DNA from: Patescibacteria group bacterium
GTDB taxonomy: Bacteria > Patescibacteria > Paceibacteria > UBA9973 > UBA2103
Direction of reading: 5' to 3'
Assembly (NCBI GenBank): GCA_004322365.1
Contig: SCTS01000006.1
Coordinates: 62,001 to 126,000, forward strand
DNA length: 64,000 nt
The first letter of the stretch is position 1; each line of letters begins with the position of its first letter. The notes beneath the pieces are model-generated. The model had not been told where the DNA came from, did no database searches, and saw only the letters and a list, made by a program, of their open reading frames with translations. The position numbers and the translations under genes are program-made. Below are positions 15,208 through 23,437 of the stretch, in pieces.

Positions 15208-15280
15208 GCGCCCGTAGCTCAGTTGGTAGAGCGACTCCCTCTTAAGGAGACGGTCGTAGGTTCGAGCCCTACCGGGCGCA
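15208..15280 (+). tRNA. tRNA-Lys (CTT anticodon)
   Basis: Acceptor GCGCCCG pairs with CGGGCGC, discriminator A. The D-arm is GCTCAGTTGGTAGAGC, the anticodon loop CTCTTAA gives CTT, and the T-arm is GTAGGTTCGAGCCCTAC. CCA is not encoded. A CTT isoacceptor implies a TTT isoacceptor elsewhere. Confidence 0.95.
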
Positions 15281-15470
15281 CAGCATAAAAAAGCACTACG
15301 TAAGTAGTGTTTTTTGCTGTGCGCCCGAGTAAGCGAATAGTTTCGCTTACGTGTAGAGCTCGAAAAGCGGAGCGTTACTTTCTGTTTCAGAAAGTCGCGA
15401 GCTGGGGCTGCGACCGAGGCGAACAGTTGCACTCGCCAGTATGACGAAGCGTCAGGTGAGCCGAGAGTTG
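15281..15470 (+). repeat. tRNA-Lys tail with nested terminator and inverted copies
   Basis: An intrinsic-terminator hairpin (AAAAAAGCACTAC / GTAGTGTTTTTT, 15287-15315) lies inside a larger inverted repeat. GCTGTGCGCCCG (15316-15327) is the exact complement of the tRNA 3' end plus flank (15273-15284). After a hairpin (GTAAGCGAA/TTTCGCTTAC) comes TAGAGCTCGAA, a 10/11 inverted copy of the T-arm, then GCGGAGCG and a TTTCTG/CAGAAAG hairpin. The remaining bases up to 15547 hold no gene. Confidence 0.75.
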
Positions 15471-15547
15471 TGGCCGAGCCCTAGCTAAACTCGTGACCAC
15501 AAAAAATACTACCCACTTTAATTAAGATTAGTGTACAATCCCCTCTT

Positions 15548-15629
15548 GGGCGGATGGCGAAATTGGCAGACGCGCCAGCCTTAGGAGCTGGTCCCGCAAG
15601 GGGTGGAGGTTCAAGTCCTCTTCCGCCCA
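15548..15629 (+). tRNA. tRNA-Leu (TAG anticodon)
   Basis: Acceptor GGGCGGA pairs with TCCGCCC, discriminator A. The anticodon loop CTTAGGA gives TAG in a CCAGC/GCTGG stem, with variable arm TCCCGCAAGGGG and T-arm GGAGGTTCAAGTCCTC. CCA is not encoded. Unlike its neighbours it has no inverted tail; a gene starts 52 bp on. Confidence 0.95.
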
Positions 15630-15681
15630 CAACATTGGCATAGCGTCCAGACCTTCCATCTAGACGCAAGTCAAAAACATT

Positions 15682-16416
15682 ATGATTTGCCGTCTATGTC
15701 TTAAGGAAAAACAACTTTGTAAGAACTCCCACATCATCCCTGATTTTATGTATCAGGAGCTTTTCGATGAAAAAACTCATACCTTGGTGAAAGGCCTTCC
15801 GGGTAAGGGGCGAAAACCCGAAATCAAACAGAGCGGAGAAAAAGAAGGAGAATTACTGTGCGCAGATTGCGATAACCGGATAATCGGGGGATATGAGGGG
15901 TACGCCAGCAAAGTTCTCTACGGCGGAACGTCTCTAGGAGTTAAAAATGTTGTGAAAGCAGACGACGGACTTGAGATTACGATTGTTCAGGGTCTCGACT
16001 ATAAAAAATTTAAACTCTTCCTACTCTCACTGTTGTGGAGGGCAAGCATTTCAAAAAACCATTTCTTTTCAGCGGTTGATCTCGGTCCTTACGAAGAGAA
16101 GTTGAGACAAGTATTGATATCTGGAAATCCTGGATCATCTGCAAACTTTCCTTGCGTTTTGACGAGCTATAAACGAACTAGTATTCCAAGCAAAGTTGTC
16201 GTGGCGCCGATTAAGTCACGTTTCGAAGATGGAAAAATAATTTATTCCTTTATTATTTCCGGCTTTATGTACGTCTTCAAAATTATCGAGAATGAAAAAA
16301 CAGACTGGGTACTCGAGGCGACTATAAACGAAAAAGGCGAAATGCAGGTTCCGCATACGCCCAAAGAGTCTGCTACCCGTTTGTTCAATGCAATTCTTGG
16401 TCAAGCAGTATTCTAG
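15682..16416 (+). CDS. HNH-like zinc-binding protein, unknown function
   Basis: 244 residues. The N-terminus has C-R-L-C followed by N-S-H-I-I-P-D-F, then L-C-A-D-C-D-N near residue 66. This two-CxxC, SHIIP layout is typical of HNH/treble-clef zinc modules. The remaining 170 residues have no recognised motif and end in NAILGQAVF. DNA or RNA cleavage is plausible, but the expected final HNH His is not clear, so a binding role is equally possible. It stands alone next to a tRNA, a frequent site for accessory genes. Confidence 0.6.
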   Translation: MICRLCLKEKQLCKNSHIIPDFMYQELFDEKTHTLVKGLPGKGRKPEIKQSGEKEGELLCADCDNRIIGGYEGYASKVLYGGTSLGVKNVVKADDGLEITIVQGLDYKKFKLFLLSLLWRASISKNHFFSAVDLGPYEEKLRQVLISGNPGSSANFPCVLTSYKRTSIPSKVVVAPIKSRFEDGKIIYSFIISGFMYVFKIIENEKTDWVLEATINEKGEMQVPHTPKESATRLFNAILGQAVF

Positions 16417-16526
16417 CTGCCTCTGTTGTCCCCTCTAAACTTTTCTACCTCCCGCTCCCGCTTCATCCTTGCGATGTTCTCCCATCCTGGGTTCGGTTTC
16501 CATTTCCTCGCAGGCACTTCAAATAC

Positions 16527-16554
16527 AAAACACTCCGCCAATAGCGGAGTGTTT
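16527..16554. terminator. bidirectional hairpin terminator
   Basis: AAAACACTCCGC / GCGGAGTGTTTT forms a 12-bp stem with a 4-nt loop and A/T tracts on both sides. It can end the HNH-like gene on the plus strand and the VirB2-like array on the minus strand. Confidence 0.75.
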
Positions 16555-16576
16555 TATTAGTCTCTGTCTGTATTTA

Positions 16577-16834
16577 TTACCTCGGTAAACTAACTCCGAA
16601 GGTTCCGGTAACCGCAGTCAGGATACCTATCACAGAGACCATGATGAAGAACCCAACGATTCCCCAAAGCATCTTTCGTTCGCCCTTCTTCCTTTCTTCA
16701 GGATTATCTGCATTCGCAATGAATACCGTCATACCCCAAACAAAGTACATCAACGCCAAGGCAAACAAGAGACCTAAGATTGGTGTGAGTATGAGCTCAA
16801 CAATCTTACCAATGAATCTAGACAGTACATCCAT
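16577..16834 (-). CDS. VirB2/TrbC-like two-helix membrane protein, paralog A
   Basis: 85 residues with two long hydrophobic helices (about 14-38 and 55-75) separated by a charged loop, NADNPEERKKGERK, and a W-G-I-V motif opening helix 2. It has no clear signal peptide. It shares the loop-plus-WGI pattern with the next two genes upstream, and more loosely with the other two. The plan resembles VirB2/TrbC pilins, which line type IV secretion pili. No VirB4-, VirB6- or VirB8-like gene is visible, so a secretion role is inference. Confidence 0.65.
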   Translation of the reverse strand: MDVLSRFIGKIVELILTPILGLLFALALMYFVWGMTVFIANADNPEERKKGERKMLWGIVGFFIMVSVIGILTAVTGTFGVSLPR

Positions 16835-16890
16835 AACTAATCAACCTAAAGAACCTTTTGGTTCCCCTAGTCAGTTAAGACTTGGAAATC

Positions 16891-17265
16891 TTAACGAGCA
16901 GTTCCTCCACCATTAGTGCCTGGAGTTACCTGTGGAATCTGAATTGTCGTTGTATTTTCAACACCTAATGTGCTCTGAAGAGCATTGATGATACCGAAGA
17001 CGGAGAGCATGACGAATAGAGCGATAATACCCCATACCATGATGTGGATACCTTTCTTTCGTTTTTCATCATTTGAAGAACCGAAGATGTAGGTAACCAA
17101 ACCCCAGAAGAAGGCAAGAAGGGCAAGAGCGACGACGATTGGTGTTGCTTGTGTAATCAAAGCACCAATTTTTGTAAGTGCGTTATCAACACCGCCTGCA
17201 GCAAATGCAGCAAATGGAGCAAGAGCGACGACAGTGGCAATACCAGTTCTTAAAAATCCTTTCAT
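16891..17265 (-). CDS. VirB2/TrbC-like membrane protein, paralog B
   Basis: 124 residues. A cleavable-looking signal sequence (ATVVALAPFAAFAAGG) is followed by two transmembrane helices with the intervening loop SSNDEKRKKG, then MVWGIIALFVMLSVFGIIN and a Thr/Gly/Pro-rich tail. The helix-loop-helix core is almost identical to paralog C, which points to recent duplication. The signal peptide plus hydrophobic pair is what a pilin precursor of the VirB2/TrbC group looks like. Confidence 0.7.
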   Translation of the reverse strand: MKGFLRTGIATVVALAPFAAFAAGGVDNALTKIGALITQATPIVVALALLAFFWGLVTYIFGSSNDEKRKKGIHIMVWGIIALFVMLSVFGIINALQSTLGVENTTTIQIPQVTPGTNGGGTAR

Positions 17266-17389
17266 ATAATTACGAACAATTAAATATAACGAGATAAATC
17301 TCCTGAATAATAAGTCAGGGCTAATTGTAGCATTTCCCCTGTTTCAAAGGGCAATGTATAAACGGGATGTGGAGAACCGCCTCAATAGT

Positions 17390-17743
17390 CTACCGCCCCC
17401 TACTAATGGTTGGGATTTGGAGGGTTCCAGAACCAACCCCAAAGGTAGCCTGGAGCATATTAATGATGCCAAAGATAGAAAGCATCACGAATAGAGCAAC
17501 AATACCCCATATCATCATGGGTATACCTTTTTTCCGCTTTTCATCATTAGACGAGCCAAAAACATACATAGCTAAACCCCAAAAGAAGAGGAGGAGCGCG
17601 AGCATTACTACAAGCGTTGTTGCCAACTGAAGCGGAAGGTTGAGGTTACGCAACACATCTTGAATGGTACTTGCAGCTGCAAATGTTGAAACTGGTATGA
17701 ATGCCACCGCGCTAACAAAAGTCATTCCGATTATTTTTTTCAT
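17390..17743 (-). CDS. VirB2/TrbC-like membrane protein, paralog C
   Basis: 117 residues. The signal sequence (FVSAVAFIPVSTFAAAS) is followed by helix 1, the loop GSSNDEKRKKG, helix 2 (MIWGIVALFVMLSIFGIIN) and a short polar tail. It is the closest relative of paralog B: the loop and most of helix 2 match residue for residue. A gap of 124 bp separates it from B, enough for its own promoter or processing site. Confidence 0.7.
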   Translation of the reverse strand: MKKIIGMTFVSAVAFIPVSTFAAASTIQDVLRNLNLPLQLATTLVVMLALLLFFWGLAMYVFGSSNDEKRKKGIPMMIWGIVALFVMLSIFGIINMLQATFGVGSGTLQIPTISRGR

Positions 17744-17761
17744 ATGAAAATATATAATTTT

Positions 17762-18223
17762 TTAAATATCCCGCACTGGATTAGCTCCAGAAGAAGGTAG
17801 GGTTCGTATTTCTCCTCTTGGGTCTATATTTGGGTTAATTGGTGAGCGTGGAGTAGTTGGAGAAGTGCCTGGTGCTGGGGTACCAAGCGTCCCGCCTGGA
17901 GTACCACTTGAACCCGTAGGTAGGCCACCTAGTAACCCAGGTGAAGCTGGTGAAGGACTAGAGCTAGAAGGTGCAAATGTTGAACTACTTGAGCCAAGAA
18001 GCGTGTTGCTAATTATATTGACGATTCCACCCAAAGAAAATATTACAGCGAGCGCAACGATGCTCCATATAAGGCGAGGGAGCGCCTGTTTTCTTTTTTC
18101 TGCGTTGTCAGCGTCAAAAATAATTTTGTAAGCATTCCAATAAAAAATCAAAAACACGAGAACCCACGGAACCGCTATCGTCACAACATCCGTCATGGTG
18201 TTAATAATCGATGTCAGTGTCAT
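17762..18223 (-). CDS. VirB2/TrbC-like membrane protein with Ser/Pro/Gly tail, paralog D
   Basis: 153 residues. Two helices flank a loop with DADNAEKRKQALPR, followed by IWSIVALAVIFSLGGIVN. From residue 75 a long low-complexity tail rich in Ser, Pro, Gly and Thr runs to the C-terminus. That disordered tail is absent in the other paralogs and could span the wall or be a surface-exposed linker. It has no obvious signal peptide and lies 18 bp from C and 8 bp from E. Confidence 0.65.
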   Translation of the reverse strand: MTLTSIINTMTDVVTIAVPWVLVFLIFYWNAYKIIFDADNAEKRKQALPRLIWSIVALAVIFSLGGIVNIISNTLLGSSSSTFAPSSSSPSPASPGLLGGLPTGSSGTPGGTLGTPAPGTSPTTPRSPINPNIDPRGEIRTLPSSGANPVRDI

Positions 18224-18231
18224 AAATATTT

Positions 18232-18600
18232 TTACAAGCCAGCCTGAATATCATTAACAGTTGCCTGTATTGCAAGTGCAAGTGCTTGAGCTCCAAGTAC
18301 CACTAAAGAGCCAACAATTGCCCAGAAAAAGAGGCTTCTAACTTTTGCAATCTCTTCAGGTTTTCCTTCGGCGGTAACAAATTTAAATCCTATGAATACA
18401 ATGAAAAGCACAATCACAGGAAAACCAATTTGAGTAATTAACTGAAGCATTCGCTGTAAAAATTCCCACAACGAGTTGTATCCAAGGGGATTACAAAGAC
18501 CGCCTGCGGTCGCACTATCGCAACCAGATGCAAGCACCACAAAAGGCAGCGCTAACGATAGCGAAAACGGAAGGGCTCGTGCAAATATTTTTTTCATCAT
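18232..18600 (-). CDS. VirB2/TrbC-like membrane protein, paralog E
   Basis: 122 residues. The signal sequence ends near LASGC, followed by a Cys-containing extracytoplasmic segment (CDSATAGGLCNPLGYNSLWEF) and two helices joined by AEGKPEEIAKVR, then FFWAIVGSLVVLGAQALALAI. This is the most divergent member and the one closest in plan to TrbC/VirB2 pilins annotated in Parcubacteria. The two Cys could form a disulfide, which would fit the VKOR gene at 62.5 kb. Confidence 0.7.
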   Translation of the reverse strand: MMKKIFARALPFSLSLALPFVVLASGCDSATAGGLCNPLGYNSLWEFLQRMLQLITQIGFPVIVLFIVFIGFKFVTAEGKPEEIAKVRSLFFWAIVGSLVVLGAQALALAIQATVNDIQAGL

Positions 18601-18656
18601 GTCGATTTCTTTATATTCTTATCTTTTCCTAAACACTATACCTCACAGACTAATGC

Positions 18657-19946
18657 CTACCTCAAAAGTGCCTGCAATTCGCTATGTGCTCCCTGTGATG
18701 CCTCCGTTACCCGAAGCTTTCCAGAGGACACACTTTCCATCATCCTTTTAAAAATTGCGTCCGTTGCTGATGGGTCGGGATCAAGAAACGAGAATGAAAG
18801 CACTGCGGCATTTTGAAACATTGCACCGTATGGATCATTTGGATTATTTGACACTGCGTCTCTTCGAACTGAAGGAAGTGAGATAAGCGATAAGAGCGCT
18901 TGCTGGGAGTTTGTAGTGGTAAGTGCGAGCGCAACTGCAAGTGCTCCTCCAGTATTGCGACTTCCTCGGGGAATCGAGAGCGCCGTCACCTCGGCTGAAA
19001 CTCCTGCCCCGCCACCTCGAACTGATGGGACTGGTGCCACATCAAAGTTTAAATTTGGATTTGCCTGACGCATCCCCAAGAGCTCACTCACGGAACCAAA
19101 ATACATAGCCACCCCTCCTGCAAGAAATGCATTTCGTGATTCTGGTGCTGAGCGATTCCATGAATACACGGGTTTTACTGGATCAGAAAAATCAGTATAA
19201 AAACGAACAGCGGAATTTACAGGTGTAAGGGCACCGCTCTCCACAGCTCCTTCTGAAATCATAGATACATATGCCCCTTCGCTATTTCTTCCAACGACAG
19301 GGTTTCCAAGTTGATGAGCGAGTGTAAGGAAAATAGCCTTTGCGTGAAAGATGTTATCCCACGCACCAAGTGCAACGGAATTTTGAGTCAATGTTCCATT
19401 TTCTTGTGTTTTTGTAAGACGCGGAGCTATGTCAGAAAGTTCGTCCCAAAACTTTGGTGGCTGTGCAAGACCTGCATTTGCAAACAATGTACGATTCCAA
19501 TACATCACTAAAGGATCAACAGTAAATGGAATTCCTTTTATGCCATCATTGGCCAAAAACACCTCACCTGCCTGAATGAAGGTGTTCTGAAATTCACGAC
19601 GACTCACATTGCTATAGGGAATAGATGTCAGTTTGTCGCCTTGAGAGAGTAGATATTCAGCAGGAAAAATAACCAAGTCAGGGCCTCTGCCTGCAGCAAT
19701 GGCTTCAACAAGATTTGGAATAAGTTCGGCCTCAGGAACAAATGTATAGGTAACACCATCGTAAACACTGTTCCCTTCCTGCAAACCACCCATTACTGCT
19801 TCAAAAGTAGAGAGAGGAAGCGAGCCCCACACAGACACTTTGCCAACGCTATTTTTATTTAGTGCACTGAATGTTGAAAAAATGATAACTGCGCCAATGG
19901 CGAGCGCAAGAAAAATACCGACGACGATTACATTAAAAAGCTTCAT
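18657..19946 (-). CDS. extracellular solute-binding protein, family 1 (sugar-type)
   Basis: 429 residues. An N-terminal hydrophobic anchor (about 5-29) is followed by a periplasmic-binding-protein fold: VSVWGSLPLSTFEAV, then DLVIFPAEYLLSQGD, IKGIPFTVDPLVMYWNRTLF, FWDELSDIAPRLT and ITGxAMYFGS-like GGVAMYFGSVSELLG. These match carbohydrate ABC-transporter binding proteins. No lipobox Cys is present and no permease or ATPase gene lies nearby, so it may serve a distant transporter or act as a surface receptor. It is the first gene upstream of the VirB2-like array. Confidence 0.85.
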   Translation of the reverse strand: MKLFNVIVVGIFLALAIGAVIIFSTFSALNKNSVGKVSVWGSLPLSTFEAVMGGLQEGNSVYDGVTYTFVPEAELIPNLVEAIAAGRGPDLVIFPAEYLLSQGDKLTSIPYSNVSRREFQNTFIQAGEVFLANDGIKGIPFTVDPLVMYWNRTLFANAGLAQPPKFWDELSDIAPRLTKTQENGTLTQNSVALGAWDNIFHAKAIFLTLAHQLGNPVVGRNSEGAYVSMISEGAVESGALTPVNSAVRFYTDFSDPVKPVYSWNRSAPESRNAFLAGGVAMYFGSVSELLGMRQANPNLNFDVAPVPSVRGGGAGVSAEVTALSIPRGSRNTGGALAVALALTTTNSQQALLSLISLPSVRRDAVSNNPNDPYGAMFQNAAVLSFSFLDPDPSATDAIFKRMMESVSSGKLRVTEASQGAHSELQALLR

Positions 19947-19998
19947 AGTGTCAGTATACCGCCTCTCATGCTTCTAATCTGCATAGATTTCCAGAGAA

Positions 19999-20517
19999 TT
20001 ACTTTAACGTCGCAAGAAATGCGAAATGATGTGTTCCTGCAGGAAGCATATCTCCAGTTTCAAAACCTGCTTGTCTGAAAAGACGAACCGCCTCCCCTGG
20101 GGCTAGCACAGCCTCAGATGAAGGTCCCATATTTTTAAATGAGGAGATCCAATCCACAACAAGTGCCGTGCCTCCGGGGCGTACCACACGCGCAACCTCC
20201 ATCACAAAACGCTCACGCTCACGAATTTGGTGAAGTATGTTTGCCACCACACCAATATGGAGAAGATTTTCTGCGATAGGTATAGGCTCATTCAAATCCG
20301 ACTGCAATGTATGAAACTCAGCTGGATAGTGTTCCCCTTTCCGACGAATAGCATCGAGTGCTGGACCAAACGCATCAAAAGCATAAATAGTACCCTCTGC
20401 ACCAAGTTTTTCAGCCAACGCAAATGAATAGTGCCCAGCACCTACTCCAAAATCACCCACTTTTGCGTGGGCAGTTATAGGAACATGGGAAAGAATGTCT
20501 TTAGGATTCAGGAACAC
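19999..20517 (-). CDS. class I SAM-dependent methyltransferase
   Basis: 172 residues. Motif I is VGDFGVGAGHYSFALAEKLG, followed by the acidic strand YAFDAFGPALDAI and the motif with VVANILHQIRERERFVMEVARVVRPGGTALVVDW, the standard layout of Methyltransf_11/25 proteins such as UbiE or BioC-like enzymes. The substrate cannot be predicted. The gene stands alone between the solute-binding protein and gyrA, with heptad array R2 upstream. Confidence 0.85.
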   Translation of the reverse strand: MFLNPKDILSHVPITAHAKVGDFGVGAGHYSFALAEKLGAEGTIYAFDAFGPALDAIRRKGEHYPAEFHTLQSDLNEPIPIAENLLHIGVVANILHQIRERERFVMEVARVVRPGGTALVVDWISSFKNMGPSSEAVLAPGEAVRLFRQAGFETGDMLPAGTHHFAFLATLK

Positions 20518-20593
20518 ATTTTCAGTATATAGTCTTTACCTAAAACCAAAAACGTAGATGGGGAGAAAACTGACTTTTGGTTTTGATTTCTAA

Positions 20594-20664
20594 AAGCTTT
20601 CAGCTTTTCTGAAACTCAGAATTCAGAAGCTGGCAGCTGAAAGCTGGAACCTGACAGCTAGAAG
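20594..20664. repeat. heptad array R2, two opposed arms
   Basis: Units of the type AGCTTTC/AGCTTTT are followed, after a short spacer, by opposed units such as GGCAGCT, GAAAGCT and GGAACCT. Together they form an imperfect hairpin between gyrA (stop at 20665) and the methyltransferase gene. The phase is 7 bp throughout. Confidence 0.75.
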
Positions 20665-23133
20665 TTAAAAGGCCGTAAATGCTGCAATCTTGTCACCGTC
20701 ACGAAGCTTCATAATGCGCACCCCTTGAGTGGCGCGCGAGAGTGTTGGTACCTGTGAAAGCTCAGTTCGAATCACCTGTCCGTTTTTTGATGCAACGATT
20801 ATTTCAGACATTTCTGGGGTAACAACGCGCGCCGCAATAATCGAACCAGTTTTTGGAGTCACTTTACCAGTCTTAATGCCCGAACCACCGCGTTTTTGTA
20901 TTTTGTATTCCTTTGCAGGTGTTCGCTTGCCGTATCCCATATCAGCGAGAACCAAAACCTCACTCTCTTTTTCATTCTTTATAACATCTGCTGCAATTAT
21001 TTTATCCTTACTTCCAAACTTCATACCACGCACTCCGCCAGCCGTTCGCCCCATTTCACGGATATCAGATTCCTTAAAGCGAATCGCCTGACCTCCTGCC
21101 GTTACCAAAATGACACTCTCACCCTTTTCAACAGGGAGAACGGCAATTAGGCTATCCCCTGCCTGCAATGACATCGCAATAATGCCTGAACGACGCACAT
21201 CTTCAAATTGATCTGCTTTCACTTTCTTTGCAACTCCCTTCTCGGTAATGAGCATGAAGGAAGATGTTGCTGACTTCTTAGTCAATGCAACGATTGATGT
21301 AATGCGCTCTTCCGCAGAAAGCGGGAGTACATTCATAATTGACTTACCTTTTGTGGCTCGCCTTCCTTCCGGTACTTCGTACATGCGTGTTCGGTATACT
21401 TTCCCGCGATCAGAGAAAAAGAGCACCGAATCATGAGTAGAGCCTTCCAAGAACCGCGTCACAAAATCTTCTTCTTTTGTATTCAAATCAATAACTCCCA
21501 CGCCACCACGATTTTGCTTCTTATACTCGCTTGGGCTGGTGCGCTTCACATATCCAGTAGAAGTAAGTGTGAGCATCGCAGCTTCGTCAGGAATTAAATC
21601 TTCGTCTGACATATTTTTAATACCACCCTTCACAATTTTGGTGCGTCTTTCATCTGCGTACTTCTCGCGAAGCGCCAAGAGTTCAGCCTTCACCACTTTC
21701 ATTATTTTCTTTGTTGAAGAAAGTATTTCTTCCAATTCCTTAATGAGTGCCTGTATTTCTTTCAACTCGTCTTCAATTTTTTTACGCTCCAAACCGGCGA
21801 GCTTTTGTAAGCGCATTTCAAGAATGGCTGTAGCTTGGCGCTCAGAGAACTTAAATTTCTTTTGAAGATCACTGTGGGCACTCTGAACATCTTTTGCTGC
21901 CTTAATAACCTTGATGATTTCATCAATGTGATCAAGTGCTTTTTTAAGTCCAAGCAAAATATGCTCTCTCTCTTGTGCGCGTCTCAAATCAAATTCAGTG
22001 CGTCGCTTTACAACAACCTTTCTGTGTTCAATGAAATACGAAAGGATTGCAGAAAGTGAGAGTGTTTCAGGTACACCGTCCACCAAAAGCACCATGTTGT
22101 AGTGAAATGCGTCTTCAAGTTGCGTGTGCTTATAGAGGTAGTTCAACACCTGCTGTGGTTGAGCATTATTCTTCAACTCCACCACAACACGAATATCAGT
22201 GGTTGATTCGTCACGAAGATCTCTCACGCCTTCAAGTTTTTTATCACGCACTAAGTCCGCAATATTTATGATGAGGTCGGCTTTGTTTACACGGTACGGA
22301 ATAGAGGTAATAAGGATGATGTTGTTTCCTTTTTTATCTTCAGTGATTTCTGCATTTCCTCGAACCACCACGGGCCCGCGCCCCGTTGCATACGCATGGG
22401 CAATATCTTTTGAATTAAACGCAATACCTCCAATTGGAAAATCAGGCCCTTGAACAAATTGCAAAAGTTCATCAACGGTTGCATCAGGATTATCAATAAG
22501 ATGCACCGTGGCATCTACCACTTCACCTAAGTTATGCGGTGGCACATTGGTTGCCATACCCACAGCAATACCAAGGGTTCCATTCAAAAGAATATTAGGA
22601 ACTCCTGCAGGAAGAACATTAGGCTCCTTCTGAGTACCGTCGTAGTTGGGACGCCATTCAACAGTATCTTTATCCAAGTCCGAAAGAAGATCAGCGGAGA
22701 GTTTTGACATCTTTGCTTCGGTGTAACGCATAGCAGCAGCTGAGTCGCCATCGATTGAACCAAAGTTTCCTTGTCCAATAATCAAGGGATACCGCATGGT
22801 GAAATTTTGCGCCATCTTGACCATTGCTTCATAGACAGCAGTGTCGCCGTGCGGATGGTATTTACCCAAAACATCTCCAACTACCGCAGCCGATTTTCGA
22901 GGTTTTGAAGTAGCAGTGAGGCCCATACGATGCATGGTGTAGAGGATGCGACGATGTACTGGCTTCAAACCATCACGCACATCAGGCAAAGCACGCGCAG
23001 TAATAACGGACATTGCGTAGTCGAGGTACGACTCGCGCATTTCAGTAACAATTGAATGCGAAATGACACGAAGGCCCATGTCGGCCTCCGGAGTACTATC
23101 TTCAGGTGCTGTTTGCACTTTCTTTCGAGCCAT
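20665..23133 (-). CDS. gyrA: DNA gyrase subunit A
   Basis: 822 residues. The breakage-reunion domain contains the winged-helix segment GKYHPHGDTAVYEAMVKMAQ and the catalytic Tyr in AAAMRYTEAKMS. The C-terminal beta-pinwheel carries the GyrA-box-like QKRGGSGIKTGK. At the positions matching E. coli Ser83 and Asp87 there are Thr and Glu, which bears on quinolone binding. Together with GyrB (outside the window) it introduces negative supercoils. ParC is an alternative, but the length and box favour GyrA. Confidence 0.94.
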   Translation of the reverse strand: MARKKVQTAPEDSTPEADMGLRVISHSIVTEMRESYLDYAMSVITARALPDVRDGLKPVHRRILYTMHRMGLTATSKPRKSAAVVGDVLGKYHPHGDTAVYEAMVKMAQNFTMRYPLIIGQGNFGSIDGDSAAAMRYTEAKMSKLSADLLSDLDKDTVEWRPNYDGTQKEPNVLPAGVPNILLNGTLGIAVGMATNVPPHNLGEVVDATVHLIDNPDATVDELLQFVQGPDFPIGGIAFNSKDIAHAYATGRGPVVVRGNAEITEDKKGNNIILITSIPYRVNKADLIINIADLVRDKKLEGVRDLRDESTTDIRVVVELKNNAQPQQVLNYLYKHTQLEDAFHYNMVLLVDGVPETLSLSAILSYFIEHRKVVVKRRTEFDLRRAQEREHILLGLKKALDHIDEIIKVIKAAKDVQSAHSDLQKKFKFSERQATAILEMRLQKLAGLERKKIEDELKEIQALIKELEEILSSTKKIMKVVKAELLALREKYADERRTKIVKGGIKNMSDEDLIPDEAAMLTLTSTGYVKRTSPSEYKKQNRGGVGVIDLNTKEEDFVTRFLEGSTHDSVLFFSDRGKVYRTRMYEVPEGRRATKGKSIMNVLPLSAEERITSIVALTKKSATSSFMLITEKGVAKKVKADQFEDVRRSGIIAMSLQAGDSLIAVLPVEKGESVILVTAGGQAIRFKESDIREMGRTAGGVRGMKFGSKDKIIAADVIKNEKESEVLVLADMGYGKRTPAKEYKIQKRGGSGIKTGKVTPKTGSIIAARVVTPEMSEIIVASKNGQVIRTELSQVPTLSRATQGVRIMKLRDGDKIAAFTAF

Positions 23134-23193
23134 ATTCTTCTTAAATTATAGCACTGAGGTGCGGTAAAAACCACTTATGCATTATTGAAAAAA

Positions 23194-23409
23194 CTATTCA
23201 GAAAATGGTGCCTGAAGGTTAACCTGAGAAACCTCAGAAGTTGCACTGGATGTAGGTGCCTTATAAAAATCAGTAGATAAAACAGAAAACAGAAATAGTA
23301 CAAACCAGACGAGAGTAATGAGCCCGACAATAACCACGCTAATTAATGCCGTAAACTTTTCACGAGTATGGTGTGGAGCTCGTCGTAGTTTTTCAAAAGC
23401 TTTGAACAT
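23194..23409 (-). CDS. small single-helix membrane protein, unknown
   Basis: 71 residues. A basic N-terminal region (KAFEKLRRAPHHTREKFT) is followed by one transmembrane helix (about 22-45) and a polar Ser/Thr-rich tail, probably outside. No named family is recognised. It sits 60 bp upstream of gyrA on the same strand and 28 bp downstream of the metallo-beta-lactamase-fold gene, so the three may share a transcript. Confidence 0.6.
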   Translation of the reverse strand: MFKAFEKLRRAPHHTREKFTALISVVIVGLITLVWFVLFLFSVLSTDFYKAPTSSATSEVSQVNLQAPFSE

Positions 23410-23437
23410 ACTCGGAGTACTTAGGTGGACAAAAAAC

